A stretch of DNA of 64,000 bases from the NCBI RefSeq assembly GCF_003574655.1, contig NZ_QNUM01000003.1:62001-126000 (forward strand). The letters run 5' to 3'. Shown here piece by piece: positions 26,053-34,855 of the stretch (its first letter is position 1; every line of letters starts with the position of its first letter). The DNA is from Cohaesibacter haloalkalitolerans (lineage in GTDB: Bacteria; Pseudomonadota; Alphaproteobacteria; Rhizobiales; Cohaesibacteraceae). The position numbers and the translations under genes were made by a program. Below the pieces are notes generated by a model. That model searched no databases. It was not told the DNA's origin and saw only the letters and a program-made list of their open reading frames with translations.

Positions 26053-27026
26053 CAGAAGCACACGCATTGAAAACCCGCATGGCAACGCTCTTTAGGCGCT
26101 TTCCGTTTCTTCCAGCGCTGGGCATGCTGCTGCTGCTGTTCGTGCTCAACGGCATTGCCGAACCAAACAGCATGACCGTTCGGGCGCTCAAGGGTGTCGC
26201 CAGCACCTATCTCGCCCTTGTCTTCCTGTCAGTCGGCCAGACCTTCGTGGTCTACACAGGTGATATCGACCTGTCCGTCGGCGCAATCCTGTCGCTGGTC
26301 AATGTGTCCATAGTGGTCATCATGAGCCAGCTTGGCGGCGAACCCTATGTCGTTCTGCTGGCCCTTCTGGTGGGTATCCTCATCGGTGCGCTATGCGGGC
26401 TGGTCAACGGTTTCGTGGTGTCCGGCCTCCGGATGCAGGCCATTGTGGCAACCTTTGCCACCAGCATCCTGCTCTCGGGCATCGCCCTGTGGGTTCTCCC
26501 TGTTGCGGGCCTGCCAGCCCCGAGCCTGTTCTGGAAGGTCTATGGCGGTCGCAGCTATGGCATTCCGAATGTCTTCTTTTTTGCCGTCGTCCTCATCGCC
26601 ATCCTTGCCGTGCTGGCCAAGACGAGCATGGTGACCAAGCTGCTCGCCGTCGGCAATGGCCAGCTGTCCGCCTATCAGTCCGGCCTGTCGGTCACCCGCA
26701 TCCGGATCTATGGCTATGTGATTTGCGGCGTATTCGCAGCGCTTGCAGCCTTCTGCATTACCGGTGACACGGCCAGCGGCGACCCGTTGGTCGGCGGCGC
26801 CATGACCCTGTCCAGTGTCGCCGCCGTCGTCCTTGGCGGCACGGCGCTCTCGGGCGGTATCGGATCAGCCTTCGGATCCGCCATCGGCGCCATCATCATC
26901 GGCCTCATCAGTTCGCTGGTCTTCTATGCCGGTATCCCGTCCGAATGGCAGAATCTGGCGCAGGGTGCGACGATCCTTGTGGTTCTGATGCTCGGAGTGC
27001 TGGCCTCGCGGAGGATCAACCAATGA
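26049..27026 (+). CDS. CUT2 sugar ABC permease 1 (RbsC type)
   Basis: 325 residues, about nine to ten membrane helices. GQTFVVYTGDIDLSVGAILSLVNV (about 58-82) is the BPD_transp_2 signature, with NGFVVSGLRMQAIVATFAT and VAAVVLGGTALSGGIGSAFGSAIGA further on. Forms the channel with the next gene product, with which it shares an ATGA overlap. Confidence 0.93.
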   Translation: MTEAHALKTRMATLFRRFPFLPALGMLLLLFVLNGIAEPNSMTVRALKGVASTYLALVFLSVGQTFVVYTGDIDLSVGAILSLVNVSIVVIMSQLGGEPYVVLLALLVGILIGALCGLVNGFVVSGLRMQAIVATFATSILLSGIALWVLPVAGLPAPSLFWKVYGGRSYGIPNVFFFAVVLIAILAVLAKTSMVTKLLAVGNGQLSAYQSGLSVTRIRIYGYVICGVFAALAAFCITGDTASGDPLVGGAMTLSSVAAVVLGGTALSGGIGSAFGSAIGAIIIGLISSLVFYAGIPSEWQNLAQGATILVVLMLGVLASRRINQ

Positions 27027-28015
27027 CCATCATGCAGCCGACCAACCCGCAGGATAGCCGGTCCTCGATCATTGTCTATTTCAAGAATCCGCTGCTTGTG
27101 GCGTTCATTCTCATCGTCCTGTTGCTGATTGCAGGTGAAACACTGTCACCCGGCTTTGCTTCGATGGAGCAGATCCTTCGCCTGCTCATCGTGGCAGCCT
27201 TGCTGGGCATAGTCGCCGCCGGGCAAAATCTGGTTATTCTGGGGGGACGCGAGGGGATCGACCTCTCTGTCGGAGGGGTCGTATCCCTGAGCGCCGTGCT
27301 CGCGGGCAATGTGATGGATGGCAACAATGCCAACATCATTGCTGCAATCCTCGTCTGTCTGGCCGCAGGCGGGCTGGTCGGACTCATCAACGGTGTCGGC
27401 GTTACCATCTTCGGCATCCCGCCGCTGGTCATGACGCTGGGCATGCTTGGTGTGTTGCAGGGGCTTCTGGTCGTCATCCGTCAGGGCATTCCGTCCGGCC
27501 TTGCCGCTCCGGCGCTGGCCAATTTCGTCTCAAAACCCTTCCTGTTGAACCTGCCGGGCATCCTATGGCTCTGGATCGCCGTGGGGTTGCTGATGGCCTT
27601 CCTGCTGATGCGAACCTCGCTCGGCTATAAGATCTACGCCATCGGCTCGAATGAAAACGCCGCCTATATGGCCGGTGTACCCGTCAAGCGGGTTCGCGTC
27701 ATGCTGTTCGCGCTGTCGAGCATGTTCGCCGCTCTGGCTGGCATCTGCATTCTGGGCTATGCGGGGACGTCCTTTGCCAATGTTGGCGACAGCTACATGT
27801 TGTCCTCGATCATCGCCGTGGTGCTCGGCGGCACGCCGCTATCCGGCGGCAAGGGCGGCTACACCGGCACCATGGCGGGAGCCTTCCTGCTGATCCTCAT
27901 GCAGAGCATCCTGACCACGCTCAGCATCGGCGAATCCGGCCGGCAGGTGGTGTTTGGCATCACTCTGCTGTTCCTGCTGCTATTCTATGGTCGCAGCAAG
28001 GCCTTGCGGGGTTAG
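27023..28015 (+). CDS. CUT2 sugar ABC permease 2 (RbsC type)
   Basis: 330 residues, about nine to ten membrane helices, with the family motif AAGQNLVILGGREGIDLSVGG and IIAVVLGGTPLSGGKGGYTG. The ATG at 27023 overlaps the stop of permease 1; the open frame further upstream is a shadow. Two distinct permease genes rather than a single homodimeric one are common in alphaproteobacterial CUT2 systems. Confidence 0.93.
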   Translation: MTIMQPTNPQDSRSSIIVYFKNPLLVAFILIVLLLIAGETLSPGFASMEQILRLLIVAALLGIVAAGQNLVILGGREGIDLSVGGVVSLSAVLAGNVMDGNNANIIAAILVCLAAGGLVGLINGVGVTIFGIPPLVMTLGMLGVLQGLLVVIRQGIPSGLAAPALANFVSKPFLLNLPGILWLWIAVGLLMAFLLMRTSLGYKIYAIGSNENAAYMAGVPVKRVRVMLFALSSMFAALAGICILGYAGTSFANVGDSYMLSSIIAVVLGGTPLSGGKGGYTGTMAGAFLLILMQSILTTLSIGESGRQVVFGITLLFLLLFYGRSKALRG

Positions 28016-28077
28016 AATAACGGGGCAATTGGAACAAGGTGCGAGCATAAAACAGGGAGCGTGAAAGAAGGCAACAG

Positions 28078-29097
28078 GTGAACAAGCGAGCAAAAATCAA
28101 GGATATTGCCCTCAAGGCCGGTGTTTCGCCGACCACCGTCTCGCGCGCCCTCAGCGGGTCCGGTCTGGTGGCGGAGCCAACCCTCAGCCATGTCCGGGAG
28201 ATCGCCCAGACCATGCGCTATCGGCCCAACATCAGCGCCCGCAACCTTCGAACCCAGAAAACCATGTCCATCCTCGTCGTCGTCCGCGACATCGGCAACC
28301 CGTTCTATCTCGACATCTTCAAGGGAGCGGAAAGCATCGCTCATGACGCGGGCTATTCTTTGCTGATGGCCAACACCGAAGACGATCCCAATCGCGAGGC
28401 CGATTATTTCGACATGCTCAACCACGGCCACGCAGACGGCATGATCCTGATGACCGGCAAGATGCCGGTTGATTGCGATCTGCCAGTTGACATTGCCCAG
28501 AAAGTGGTCGTTGCCCTTGAAATGATCGACGGCGTCGATCTGACCCATGTCGTGATCGACAATGAATATGCCTCCATCGAGGCGATTGACCATCTGGTAG
28601 CGCTTGGCCATCGCAAGATCGCCTATATCGCAGGGCCGATCCCGGAGGGGATGAGCGTCCGGCGGCTGGCCGGGTTCCGCCACGCCATGAAGGCCTCCGG
28701 TCTTTCTCTGCCCGAGGCCTATGTCCAGCAGGGCGACTTTAGCTATCGGAGCGGCGAGATGGCCACCAACAGGCTGCTCGATCTGCCAGACCGCCCAACC
28801 GCGATTTATACCGCCAATGATGAAATGGCCTTTGGCGCCATCAGGGCCGCCAAGAACAAGGGGCTGGTCGTCCCTGATGATCTGTCCATTTTTGGCTTCG
28901 ACGACACCTATCTGGCAGAAGCCTTCGTTCCGGCGCTGACCACCGTCCGCCAACCCTGTCTCGAGATTGGCCGACGCGCCATGACCCGCCTTCTGGCCCA
29001 TCTTTCCGGCGACAAGCCGCAAACCGACAGCATCGTCGTGCCGACAGAAATCGTGGTCAGGGAAACGACTGCACCACCAAAGCATTTCGTGGAATAG
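28078..29097 (+). CDS. LacI family transcriptional regulator of the CUT2 sugar operon
   Basis: 339 residues from a GTG start with AAGAAGG upstream. N-terminal helix-turn-helix IKDIALKAGVSPTTVSRALSGSG with hinge YRPNISARNLRTQKT, then a periplasmic-binding-like effector domain (ILVVVRDIGNPFYLDIFKGAE; HVVIDNEYASIEAIDHLVALGHRKIAYIAG; FGFDDTYLAEAFVPALTTV). Being inside the operon it probably autoregulates through the palindrome at 23389, with an imported sugar or its metabolite as inducer. Confidence 0.94.
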   Translation: MNKRAKIKDIALKAGVSPTTVSRALSGSGLVAEPTLSHVREIAQTMRYRPNISARNLRTQKTMSILVVVRDIGNPFYLDIFKGAESIAHDAGYSLLMANTEDDPNREADYFDMLNHGHADGMILMTGKMPVDCDLPVDIAQKVVVALEMIDGVDLTHVVIDNEYASIEAIDHLVALGHRKIAYIAGPIPEGMSVRRLAGFRHAMKASGLSLPEAYVQQGDFSYRSGEMATNRLLDLPDRPTAIYTANDEMAFGAIRAAKNKGLVVPDDLSIFGFDDTYLAEAFVPALTTVRQPCLEIGRRAMTRLLAHLSGDKPQTDSIVVPTEIVVRETTAPPKHFVE

Positions 29098-29215
29098 CCA
29101 ACAGACCAAAACCAGAAACTGCACATAAACGGACGCATGCCCGGAGCACCTGATGGAACGTGTGGGCCTGCATCAAGAAAGCAAGGTCATGAACCTTGTG
29201 AGTGGGAGGAGTACC

Positions 29216-30460
29216 ATGACACACCCTAAAGAAACCCTGAATGTCGGCCTTGTCGGCTCCGGCTTCATCGCCGAGTTTCATCTCAAGTCAATGCTCGGCG
29301 TGCGCAATGTCCGCATATCGGGCGTGTTCAGTCGCACACAGGCCCATCGCCAGCATATCGTCAATGTAGCCACCAAACTCGGCCTCGGGCCATGCCAGTC
29401 GTTTGCCTCGCTCGATGCCATGCTGGAAGACGACAGCATCGACGCCGTCTGGATCCTTTCGCCCAACTACACGCGCCTTGACATCATGCGACAGATCCAC
29501 GCTGCGGTAACAGAAAACCGCAGCAAGGTGTTTGCCGTCGCTTGCGAGAAGCCGCTGGCCCGGACCATATCCGAAGCCCGCGAAATGTTGCGGCTGGCCG
29601 AAGACGCCAAACTCAACCACGGCTATCTGGAAAATCAGGTCTTCTGTACGCCGGTCTTGCGTGGCAAGGAGATCATCTGGCGGCGGGCCGCCGCCAATGC
29701 TGGTCGGCCCTATCTGGCCCGCGCAGCAGAAGAACATTCAGGCCCCCATGCCGCATGGTTCTGGCAGGGAGACAAGCAGGGCGGCGGTGTCCTCAACGAC
29801 ATGATGTGCCACAGCGTCGAAGTGGCGCGCCACCTGCTGACGGATCCGGCAAAGCCGCGCAGCTCTCTGCGGATCAAATCGGTCAACGGCACGGTGGCCA
29901 ATCTCAAATGGACCTTGCCGAAATATGCCCAGCAACTGTCCGACCGTTATGGCTCTGACGTCGACTACCGCAACCGTCCATCAGAAGACTTCGCCCGCGC
30001 CACCATCGCGCTGGAAGACGACGAGGGCAAGGAACTGATGATCGAGGCAACCACCTCCTGGGCCTATGTCGGGGCAGGGCTGCGCATTCAGCTCGAACTG
30101 CTTGGACCGGAATATTCCATGGAGTTCAATTCGCTTGCTACCGGCCTCAAGATTTTCATGTCCCGCGAGATTGCTGGGGCCGAGGGCGAGGATCTGGTCG
30201 AAAAGCAGAATGCGGAGCAGGGGCTGATGCCCGTGCTGGAAGACGAGGCTGGCATCTACGGCTACACCGACGAGAACCGCCACATGGTGGAATGCTTCCG
30301 CAAGGGGGAAACCCCGTCCGAAACATTCGAGGATGGCCTTGCCGTGGTTCAGATGCTGATGGGCCTTTACTATTCGGCGGAAGTCGGCCGAACGGTGTCG
30401 TTCCCGGCAGATGACCTTGAAGACTATGTTCCTGTTGTCGCGCGCGTCGGCGCCAGTTGA
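29216..30460 (+). CDS. Gfo/Idh/MocA family oxidoreductase
   Basis: 414 residues from ATG 29216, which has GGAGG seven bases upstream; the 21 codons before it are discarded. Rossmann fold NVGLVGSGFIAEFHLKSM, then the catalytic-lysine motif ACEKPLARTISEAREML (EKP) near residue 115, and the GGGVLNDMMCHSVEVARHLL helix with conserved Asp and His. NAD(P)-dependent sugar or polyol dehydrogenase in the cytoplasm, presumably the first catabolic step for the sugar imported by the upstream ABC system. It ends the cluster at a strong terminator. Substrate unknown. Confidence 0.9.
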   Translation: MTHPKETLNVGLVGSGFIAEFHLKSMLGVRNVRISGVFSRTQAHRQHIVNVATKLGLGPCQSFASLDAMLEDDSIDAVWILSPNYTRLDIMRQIHAAVTENRSKVFAVACEKPLARTISEAREMLRLAEDAKLNHGYLENQVFCTPVLRGKEIIWRRAAANAGRPYLARAAEEHSGPHAAWFWQGDKQGGGVLNDMMCHSVEVARHLLTDPAKPRSSLRIKSVNGTVANLKWTLPKYAQQLSDRYGSDVDYRNRPSEDFARATIALEDDEGKELMIEATTSWAYVGAGLRIQLELLGPEYSMEFNSLATGLKIFMSREIAGAEGEDLVEKQNAEQGLMPVLEDEAGIYGYTDENRHMVECFRKGETPSETFEDGLAVVQMLMGLYYSAEVGRTVSFPADDLEDYVPVVARVGAS

Positions 30461-30481
30461 GCCGCTCCCTTTGAGCAAAGG

Positions 30482-30513
30482 AAAAGCCGGATCCCTTGAG
30501 GTCCGGCTTTTTG
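30482..30513 (+). terminator. Intrinsic terminator after the Gfo/Idh/MocA gene
   Basis: AAAAGCCGGA pairs with TCCGGCTTTTT across a short loop; the leading A run makes it work in both directions, so it can also end the minus-strand apbE operon that stops at 30545. Confidence 0.9.
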
Positions 30514-30544
30514 AGTTCAACAGGCTTGGGAACAGCCGAAACAA

Positions 30545-31558
30545 TCAGTGAACATCCTTGTCGCAGGCAGCCGCAACGCCAAACAACGGCCCCACGGCGA
30601 CCTGTCTGAGACGATCTCCATCCCGGACGACAAACAGGGCGTTGATCCCCTTGGCGCGCGCAACATGCACGCCCGCATCATGTCCCATCACCATCAGCGC
30701 CGTTGCCCAGGCATCGGCCGTCATGCAGCGTTCGGCGATGACACTGACCGAAGCCACGTCATTCTGCAACGGGCCACCGCGGCGGGGATCCATCGTGTGG
30801 CTGAAGGTCTGATTGCCAACCTTCACCCATTGGCGATAGTCGCCACTGGTGGCAATGGCGCAATCGCTTAGCTGCAACATGCCCAGAGCCGCGCGCGTGG
30901 TGTAATCAGGTTTTTCCAGAGCCACCGACCATGGCAGATCACCGGCCTTTGCACCCATCGCGCGCATCTCGCCGTCAATCCCGACAAGCCCGTTCTCGAT
31001 CCCGAAATCGGCGAGCACATCTGCCATGGCATCGACGCCATAGCCCTTGGCGATGCCACTAAGATCAAGCTTCACGGCCACCGACTTGCGGACAGCCAGA
31101 CGGTCGGGGTCCAGCTCGATAAGGTCGCAGCTCTTGGGACGGCCGCGCCCCAATTGCTGGCGGATCGCGAGCGGGTCGGGCTCCCTCGAGGGTGCACCAA
31201 ATCCCCACGCATCCACCATATCGCCGACAGCGGGGTCGAACAGCCCGCTGGAGGCGCGGTTGATCACCATGGCTTCCGTCAGCACCGTGAACAGCTCACG
31301 CGGCACAGGAGTCCATTGTCCCGGCTCGGCCCGATTGAGCCGCATGAGGTCGGAGGCAGGATTCCAGGTCGACATTTGCCGGTCCACCCGGTTCACCGCC
31401 TCGAACAGGGCCTGATCAAGGCCTTTCGGCTTCTCGCTCTCCTCACTCATGATGATTGCACTGTAGCGCGTGCCCATGGTGGGGCCATTGAAGACATGGC
31501 GATGAAGACCGGGGCCAACCGGTTCGGCCTTTGGCATATCAAAAGACATCTTCAACAT
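30545..31558 (-). CDS. apbE: ApbE-family FAD:protein FMN transferase, apparently without signal peptide
   Basis: 337 residues. ApbE motifs in order: NGPTMGTRYS, STWNPASDLMRLN, LFDPAVGDMVDAWGFG, VKLDLSGIAKGYGVDAM, the SGDYRQW segment, and HTMDPRRGGPL, where His/Asp bind flavin and Mg2+. The enzyme moves FMN from FAD onto a Thr/Ser of a target protein. ATG 31558 has GGAGGGTCG upstream and overlaps the end of the PepSY fusion gene by 20 bp. Unlike most ApbE proteins no Sec signal or lipobox is visible, so it may act in the cytoplasm. The likely target is the DUF2271 protein two genes upstream. Confidence 0.93.
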   Translation of the reverse strand: MLKMSFDMPKAEPVGPGLHRHVFNGPTMGTRYSAIIMSEESEKPKGLDQALFEAVNRVDRQMSTWNPASDLMRLNRAEPGQWTPVPRELFTVLTEAMVINRASSGLFDPAVGDMVDAWGFGAPSREPDPLAIRQQLGRGRPKSCDLIELDPDRLAVRKSVAVKLDLSGIAKGYGVDAMADVLADFGIENGLVGIDGEMRAMGAKAGDLPWSVALEKPDYTTRAALGMLQLSDCAIATSGDYRQWVKVGNQTFSHTMDPRRGGPLQNDVASVSVIAERCMTADAWATALMVMGHDAGVHVARAKGINALFVVRDGDRLRQVAVGPLFGVAAACDKDVH

Positions 31559-33752
31559 AACGACCCTCCTTCTTGAGGTCAGCGAGGTCCATGCCGGAGG
31601 ACTTGAGGACGTCCATGAAGGCCTCCTCGATCCCCTTGGCCATCTCCCGACCGCCACAGATCATGATCTGGGCACCATCACGGACGAGGGCCGAGAGTTC
31701 TGCAGCATCCTGACGGATGCGATCCTGCACATAGAGCCGCTGGTGGGTTCGGGAAAAGGCAAGCTTGACCGAATGAACAAACCCCGTCTTGTGCCAGTCT
31801 CCGAGCTCCTTGTGATAAAGGAAGTCCGATTGCGGATGGCGAGCGCCGAAATAGAGCCGCATCTGCCGTTTACTGTGGTTGTTGCGGACAAATCCGATCA
31901 GTGGACCAATACCGGCTCCGGCCCCAATGAGAATGACCGGTGTGCCGGACTTCTTGAGCTGGAAGCCCGGGTTGGCCTGAAAGGCAGCCTTGATGCTGTC
32001 TCCGGGCTGAAGGCCATGCAGATACCCCGAACAAAGACCACCAGGCACATTGCGGACGCAAATCTCGACAAAGCCATTCTTGCGGGCCGAAGCCAGGGAA
32101 TAGTAGCGCGGCACGCTGTCACCCTCTGGCGTAATGCTGAGCAGGTCACCCGGCTCAAAGGAAGGCAAGCCCTTGCCAAACAGACGGGCAACCCACGAGC
32201 GATTGTTGTCGGCCAGCTTGAAGCGGAAGACCGTGGTCGGCGCCTGAACCTCGTGACCATAGTCTTTGCGAGACACCAACGTTAGTTGATGCTGCTCCAC
32301 ACGGGAGACCACAGGGGCCAGCTCCAGCACGAACCCCAACCGTCTGGACAGTGCCTCACTCCAGCGGGCGAACTCCTGCGCGGACTGGCGATTGATCGCA
32401 GCAAACGGCATGACCTGTGGCCATCCATCCTCGGCGAACTGACGGGTCACATCCTGTGCATACTGGCAATAATTCGGGAACTGGCGATCACCAAACCCAA
32501 GCACGGCAACCGGTATCTTTTGCGCCCCGGCATATTTGCCGAGCTTTGCCAGAAAGCCCTTGGCAGAACGCGGGGCCTCACCATCGCCATAGGTGGCGGT
32601 GAGGACAAACATCAGCCTGGCTTGCGGATAGTCCCCGGCAAAGGCATTCATCTCGCTGGTGTGAACACGCAACCCCGCCTTGACAAGACCGTCATGCAGG
32701 CTGCGAGCAAACCCCCATGTGCTGTTGCCTTCACTCCCCACGAGGATAACAGCATCCGCATCACGGGTCTTTGAGTTGCCTGCAATCTTGATCTTGCTTT
32801 GACGTTTGCGCCACCAGATGAGACCACCGGTCACTCCCATCAGCGGCACACCGAGGGAGGCAACACCGAGCAGCAGGGCAAGCGGAGCCAGTCCTTCACC
32901 GGTATGCAGCATATAGATGAACTCATAGATCTGTTTGGCACGGCCATTGGGCGTGTAGTTCAACAGCGCACCGGTAGCCTGATCCACATAGCCCATGCCA
33001 TCAGCCGTCGTCAGGGTGAAGGCATCCTTGGTGTCTCCCTCATAGGGGAAGGAAAGCTCCCGCAATTGCGAGACGGGTGTTTCGCGCAAGCCTTCAAGGG
33101 AAATGATCTGCGCAGGCGTCCCGCCGTTGACTGTCGGGAATGCAGCATCTGCACCGGAACCATCCGGAGCCAGCCCGAAAGTAGCCGCCGTCATGTAGAT
33201 CCCGGTGAGCGCACTGAGAGACAGCCCGGCAACGGCAATACGCGCGACTTCCAGATGCAGCCGCTGGGAGAGGGTGCCACGCACCGGCCCGAACAGCTGT
33301 TTCCAGCTTCCCATACGCCGCTTGAGCATGATGAGACCTGACACACAGATAAGCCCCATCACCACAGCCCCAAACCCTGTGGTCATGCGCCCGCCATCAC
33401 CCAGAAACAGTGACCGATGCAGATCGGTCAGCCAGATCTGGGTTTGCGACGACTGATATGGACCAAGGTCCGCACCTGTAGACGGGTCGAACAGCTCGGC
33501 ACCGGAAACACCATTCTCATAGTAATAGGCGATAACCTGGCCAGAAGCGCGCCGGACAATCTGCGATGTGCCCGGATGGGCTTCCTTGACCACATCGGCC
33601 AGTTCGGCAACAGACAGGGTCTCTGAGCTTTCCAGAGGCTGGCTGCTTCGCTCAAGAACGGGATAGATGGACAGGGCCGCCCCGCTCAGGCTCAAAACGA
33701 GAACAAGCGGCAGAAGAATGAGACCGGTGAATTTATGAATAAGCTGCTGCAT
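31539..33752 (-). CDS. PepSY membrane domain / flavodoxin / NADPH reductase fusion protein
   Basis: 737 residues. Residues 1-315 are a PepSY_TM domain with four helices (about 10-30, 125-145, 168-190, 288-314) and candidate heme-ligand His at 6, 112, 166 and 283. Residues about 333-480 are flavodoxin-like with the FMN-binding VGSEGNSTWGFA and TATYGDGEAP. Residues about 490-737 match the CPR/CysJ FAD-NADPH module: RYYSLASA (FAD), GAGAGIGPLIGF (NADPH), MICGGREMAKGIEEAF. The chain would pass NADPH electrons across the membrane in one polypeptide. Second gene after the DUF2271 gene, upstream of apbE. Confidence 0.92.
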   Translation of the reverse strand: MQQLIHKFTGLILLPLVLVLSLSGAALSIYPVLERSSQPLESSETLSVAELADVVKEAHPGTSQIVRRASGQVIAYYYENGVSGAELFDPSTGADLGPYQSSQTQIWLTDLHRSLFLGDGGRMTTGFGAVVMGLICVSGLIMLKRRMGSWKQLFGPVRGTLSQRLHLEVARIAVAGLSLSALTGIYMTAATFGLAPDGSGADAAFPTVNGGTPAQIISLEGLRETPVSQLRELSFPYEGDTKDAFTLTTADGMGYVDQATGALLNYTPNGRAKQIYEFIYMLHTGEGLAPLALLLGVASLGVPLMGVTGGLIWWRKRQSKIKIAGNSKTRDADAVILVGSEGNSTWGFARSLHDGLVKAGLRVHTSEMNAFAGDYPQARLMFVLTATYGDGEAPRSAKGFLAKLGKYAGAQKIPVAVLGFGDRQFPNYCQYAQDVTRQFAEDGWPQVMPFAAINRQSAQEFARWSEALSRRLGFVLELAPVVSRVEQHQLTLVSRKDYGHEVQAPTTVFRFKLADNNRSWVARLFGKGLPSFEPGDLLSITPEGDSVPRYYSLASARKNGFVEICVRNVPGGLCSGYLHGLQPGDSIKAAFQANPGFQLKKSGTPVILIGAGAGIGPLIGFVRNNHSKRQMRLYFGARHPQSDFLYHKELGDWHKTGFVHSVKLAFSRTHQRLYVQDRIRQDAAELSALVRDGAQIMICGGREMAKGIEEAFMDVLKSSGMDLADLKKEGRYVEDVF

Positions 33753-33801
33753 GGCAGGAAATCTCTTTTTCGTGGCAATCGGTCAGGGAGTGAAAGGAAG
33801 C

Positions 33802-34272
33802 TCACATATCGAAGCTGAAGGACTGGACAAAGCGCCGGCCGGATACTGCCTTGCCTGTGTTGCCGGAATCCAGAGGCACCACGACTTCCGAAGGCGCGGA
33901 CCCCATGTTTTCGACGGCGGTGTCGATGTGTAGCTGGTAGCCCGCATTGAACAGCGCGTCGGACAGATCAAGCGTCACCTTCAGTGTGCGTCCGCTGCCG
34001 ACGCTGGCGCCGGTGATGCCATCCACTTCGGCAGGGTTTGCGCCGGTAGCGCGAGCCCAGTCGCGCAGATCGCGGTAGTATTTGGCCCGCCCGCCCGACA
34101 TCCACAGTGAGCCCTGATAGGCACCGGAGGCATCGGTGACATACATCACCATATAGGCTTCCGGTCCACCATAGTTTTTCATGGTCGTGGTGAAGGTTAC
34201 GGGAGCGGCTTCTGCCACGGCAGGCAGAGCAACGACCGAAGCGAGGGTGGCGGTGGCAAGATATTTGTTCAT
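33802..34272 (-). CDS. DUF2271 exported protein with an FMN-attachment motif
   Basis: 156 residues. Sec signal peptide 1-22 (ends AEAA), then VTFTTTMKNYGGPEAYMVMYV and WMSGGRAKYYRDLRDWAR, typical of DUF2271. Residues 84-91 read DGITGASV, which fits the ApbE target consensus D-G-x-S/T-G-A-S/T; Ser90 (codon at 34003-34005) would be the flavin acceptor. ATG 34272 follows AAGGAAACC. DUF2271 genes are known neighbours of apbE and PepSY genes. Here it most likely is a periplasmic flavoprotein that accepts electrons from the PepSY fusion protein encoded 49 bp downstream. The final acceptor (ferric iron or other) is unknown. Confidence 0.9.
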   Translation of the reverse strand: MNKYLATATLASVVALPAVAEAAPVTFTTTMKNYGGPEAYMVMYVTDASGAYQGSLWMSGGRAKYYRDLRDWARATGANPAEVDGITGASVGSGRTLKVTLDLSDALFNAGYQLHIDTAVENMGSAPSEVVVPLDSGNTGKAVSGRRFVQSFSFDM

Positions 34273-34350
34273 GGCTGGTTTCCTTGTGATAGAGAGCAGC
34301 ATCCCGACGTCGTTCTCTTTTTGCTCGTCAGGATGCCGCCAGATCTGGCT

Positions 34351-34671
34351 CTAGTTGATGGAAGCTTTCGGGGCAGAGCCCCTGGTGATGAGCTTGTTGT
34401 TGTTGATCGGGCCGGATGGGGCCGGTGTTGTCGCCTGCGCGCCACGAGACCGATAGTTGTCGTCGTCGTCGTCATCATCGGAATGCCAACCGATGGGCAG
34501 ACGCCAGCCAAACAGATTCAAACGGTGATCCCGGTCATGTTCGGAATAGCCGTGTTCGCGTTCATCGCCGTAGTACCCTCGTTTGTCATGACCGTAGCCT
34601 TCAGCCCAGGTCGCTGTGGCGGCCAGAATGGTGCCACTGACAAGCAAGGCGCCAATTACAAGTTTCTTCAT
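34351..34671 (-). CDS. Small exported His/Asp-rich protein of unknown function
   Basis: 106 residues. Signal peptide 1-23 (ends TWA). Mature part has GYGHDKRGYYGDEREHGYSE, DRDHR, then a run of seven Asp (65-71). No recognised domain; composition suggests an intrinsically disordered, cation-binding polypeptide. First gene of the run DUF2271 - PepSY fusion - apbE (78-bp gap to DUF2271). Good ribosome site GGAAGGGAG, part of which lies in a hairpin (34685-34705). The Asp run and low complexity make homology calls unreliable; related small PepSY-neighbour proteins exist. Confidence 0.75.
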   Translation of the reverse strand: MKKLVIGALLVSGTILAATATWAEGYGHDKRGYYGDEREHGYSEHDRDHRLNLFGWRLPIGWHSDDDDDDDNYRSRGAQATTPAPSGPINNNKLITRGSAPKASIN

Positions 34672-34684
34672 GGTTGCGGTCTCC

Positions 34685-34705
34685 CTTCCATTGGTTCGAT
34701 GGAAG
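34685..34705 (-). promoter_or_regulatory. Hairpin overlapping the ribosome-binding site of the His/Asp-rich gene
   Basis: CTTCCAT (34685-34691) pairs with ATGGAAG (34699-34705). In the minus-strand mRNA the ATGGAAG arm runs into GGGAG, so part of the Shine-Dalgarno sequence would be sequestered. It may equally be a DNA operator for the adjacent OmpR-type regulator. Confidence 0.4.
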
Positions 34706-34855
34706 CACTATCTCCCACCAGCCTGAAGGCGACCTGACTGGGAATTTCTTTTTGCGTCAGCTTCCTGTAAGGTTTCGCAGCGACACTGCGGCTGGCTTCA
34801 GGCAAGCGGAAAATGCCGCTGATGCATGGAATATGTGAAGGAAAGTGAGTGACTG

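Noticed and set aside
28012-29124. 370-codon minus-strand frame opposite the LacI gene
   Set aside because: Antisense shadow; the LacI product is unambiguous.
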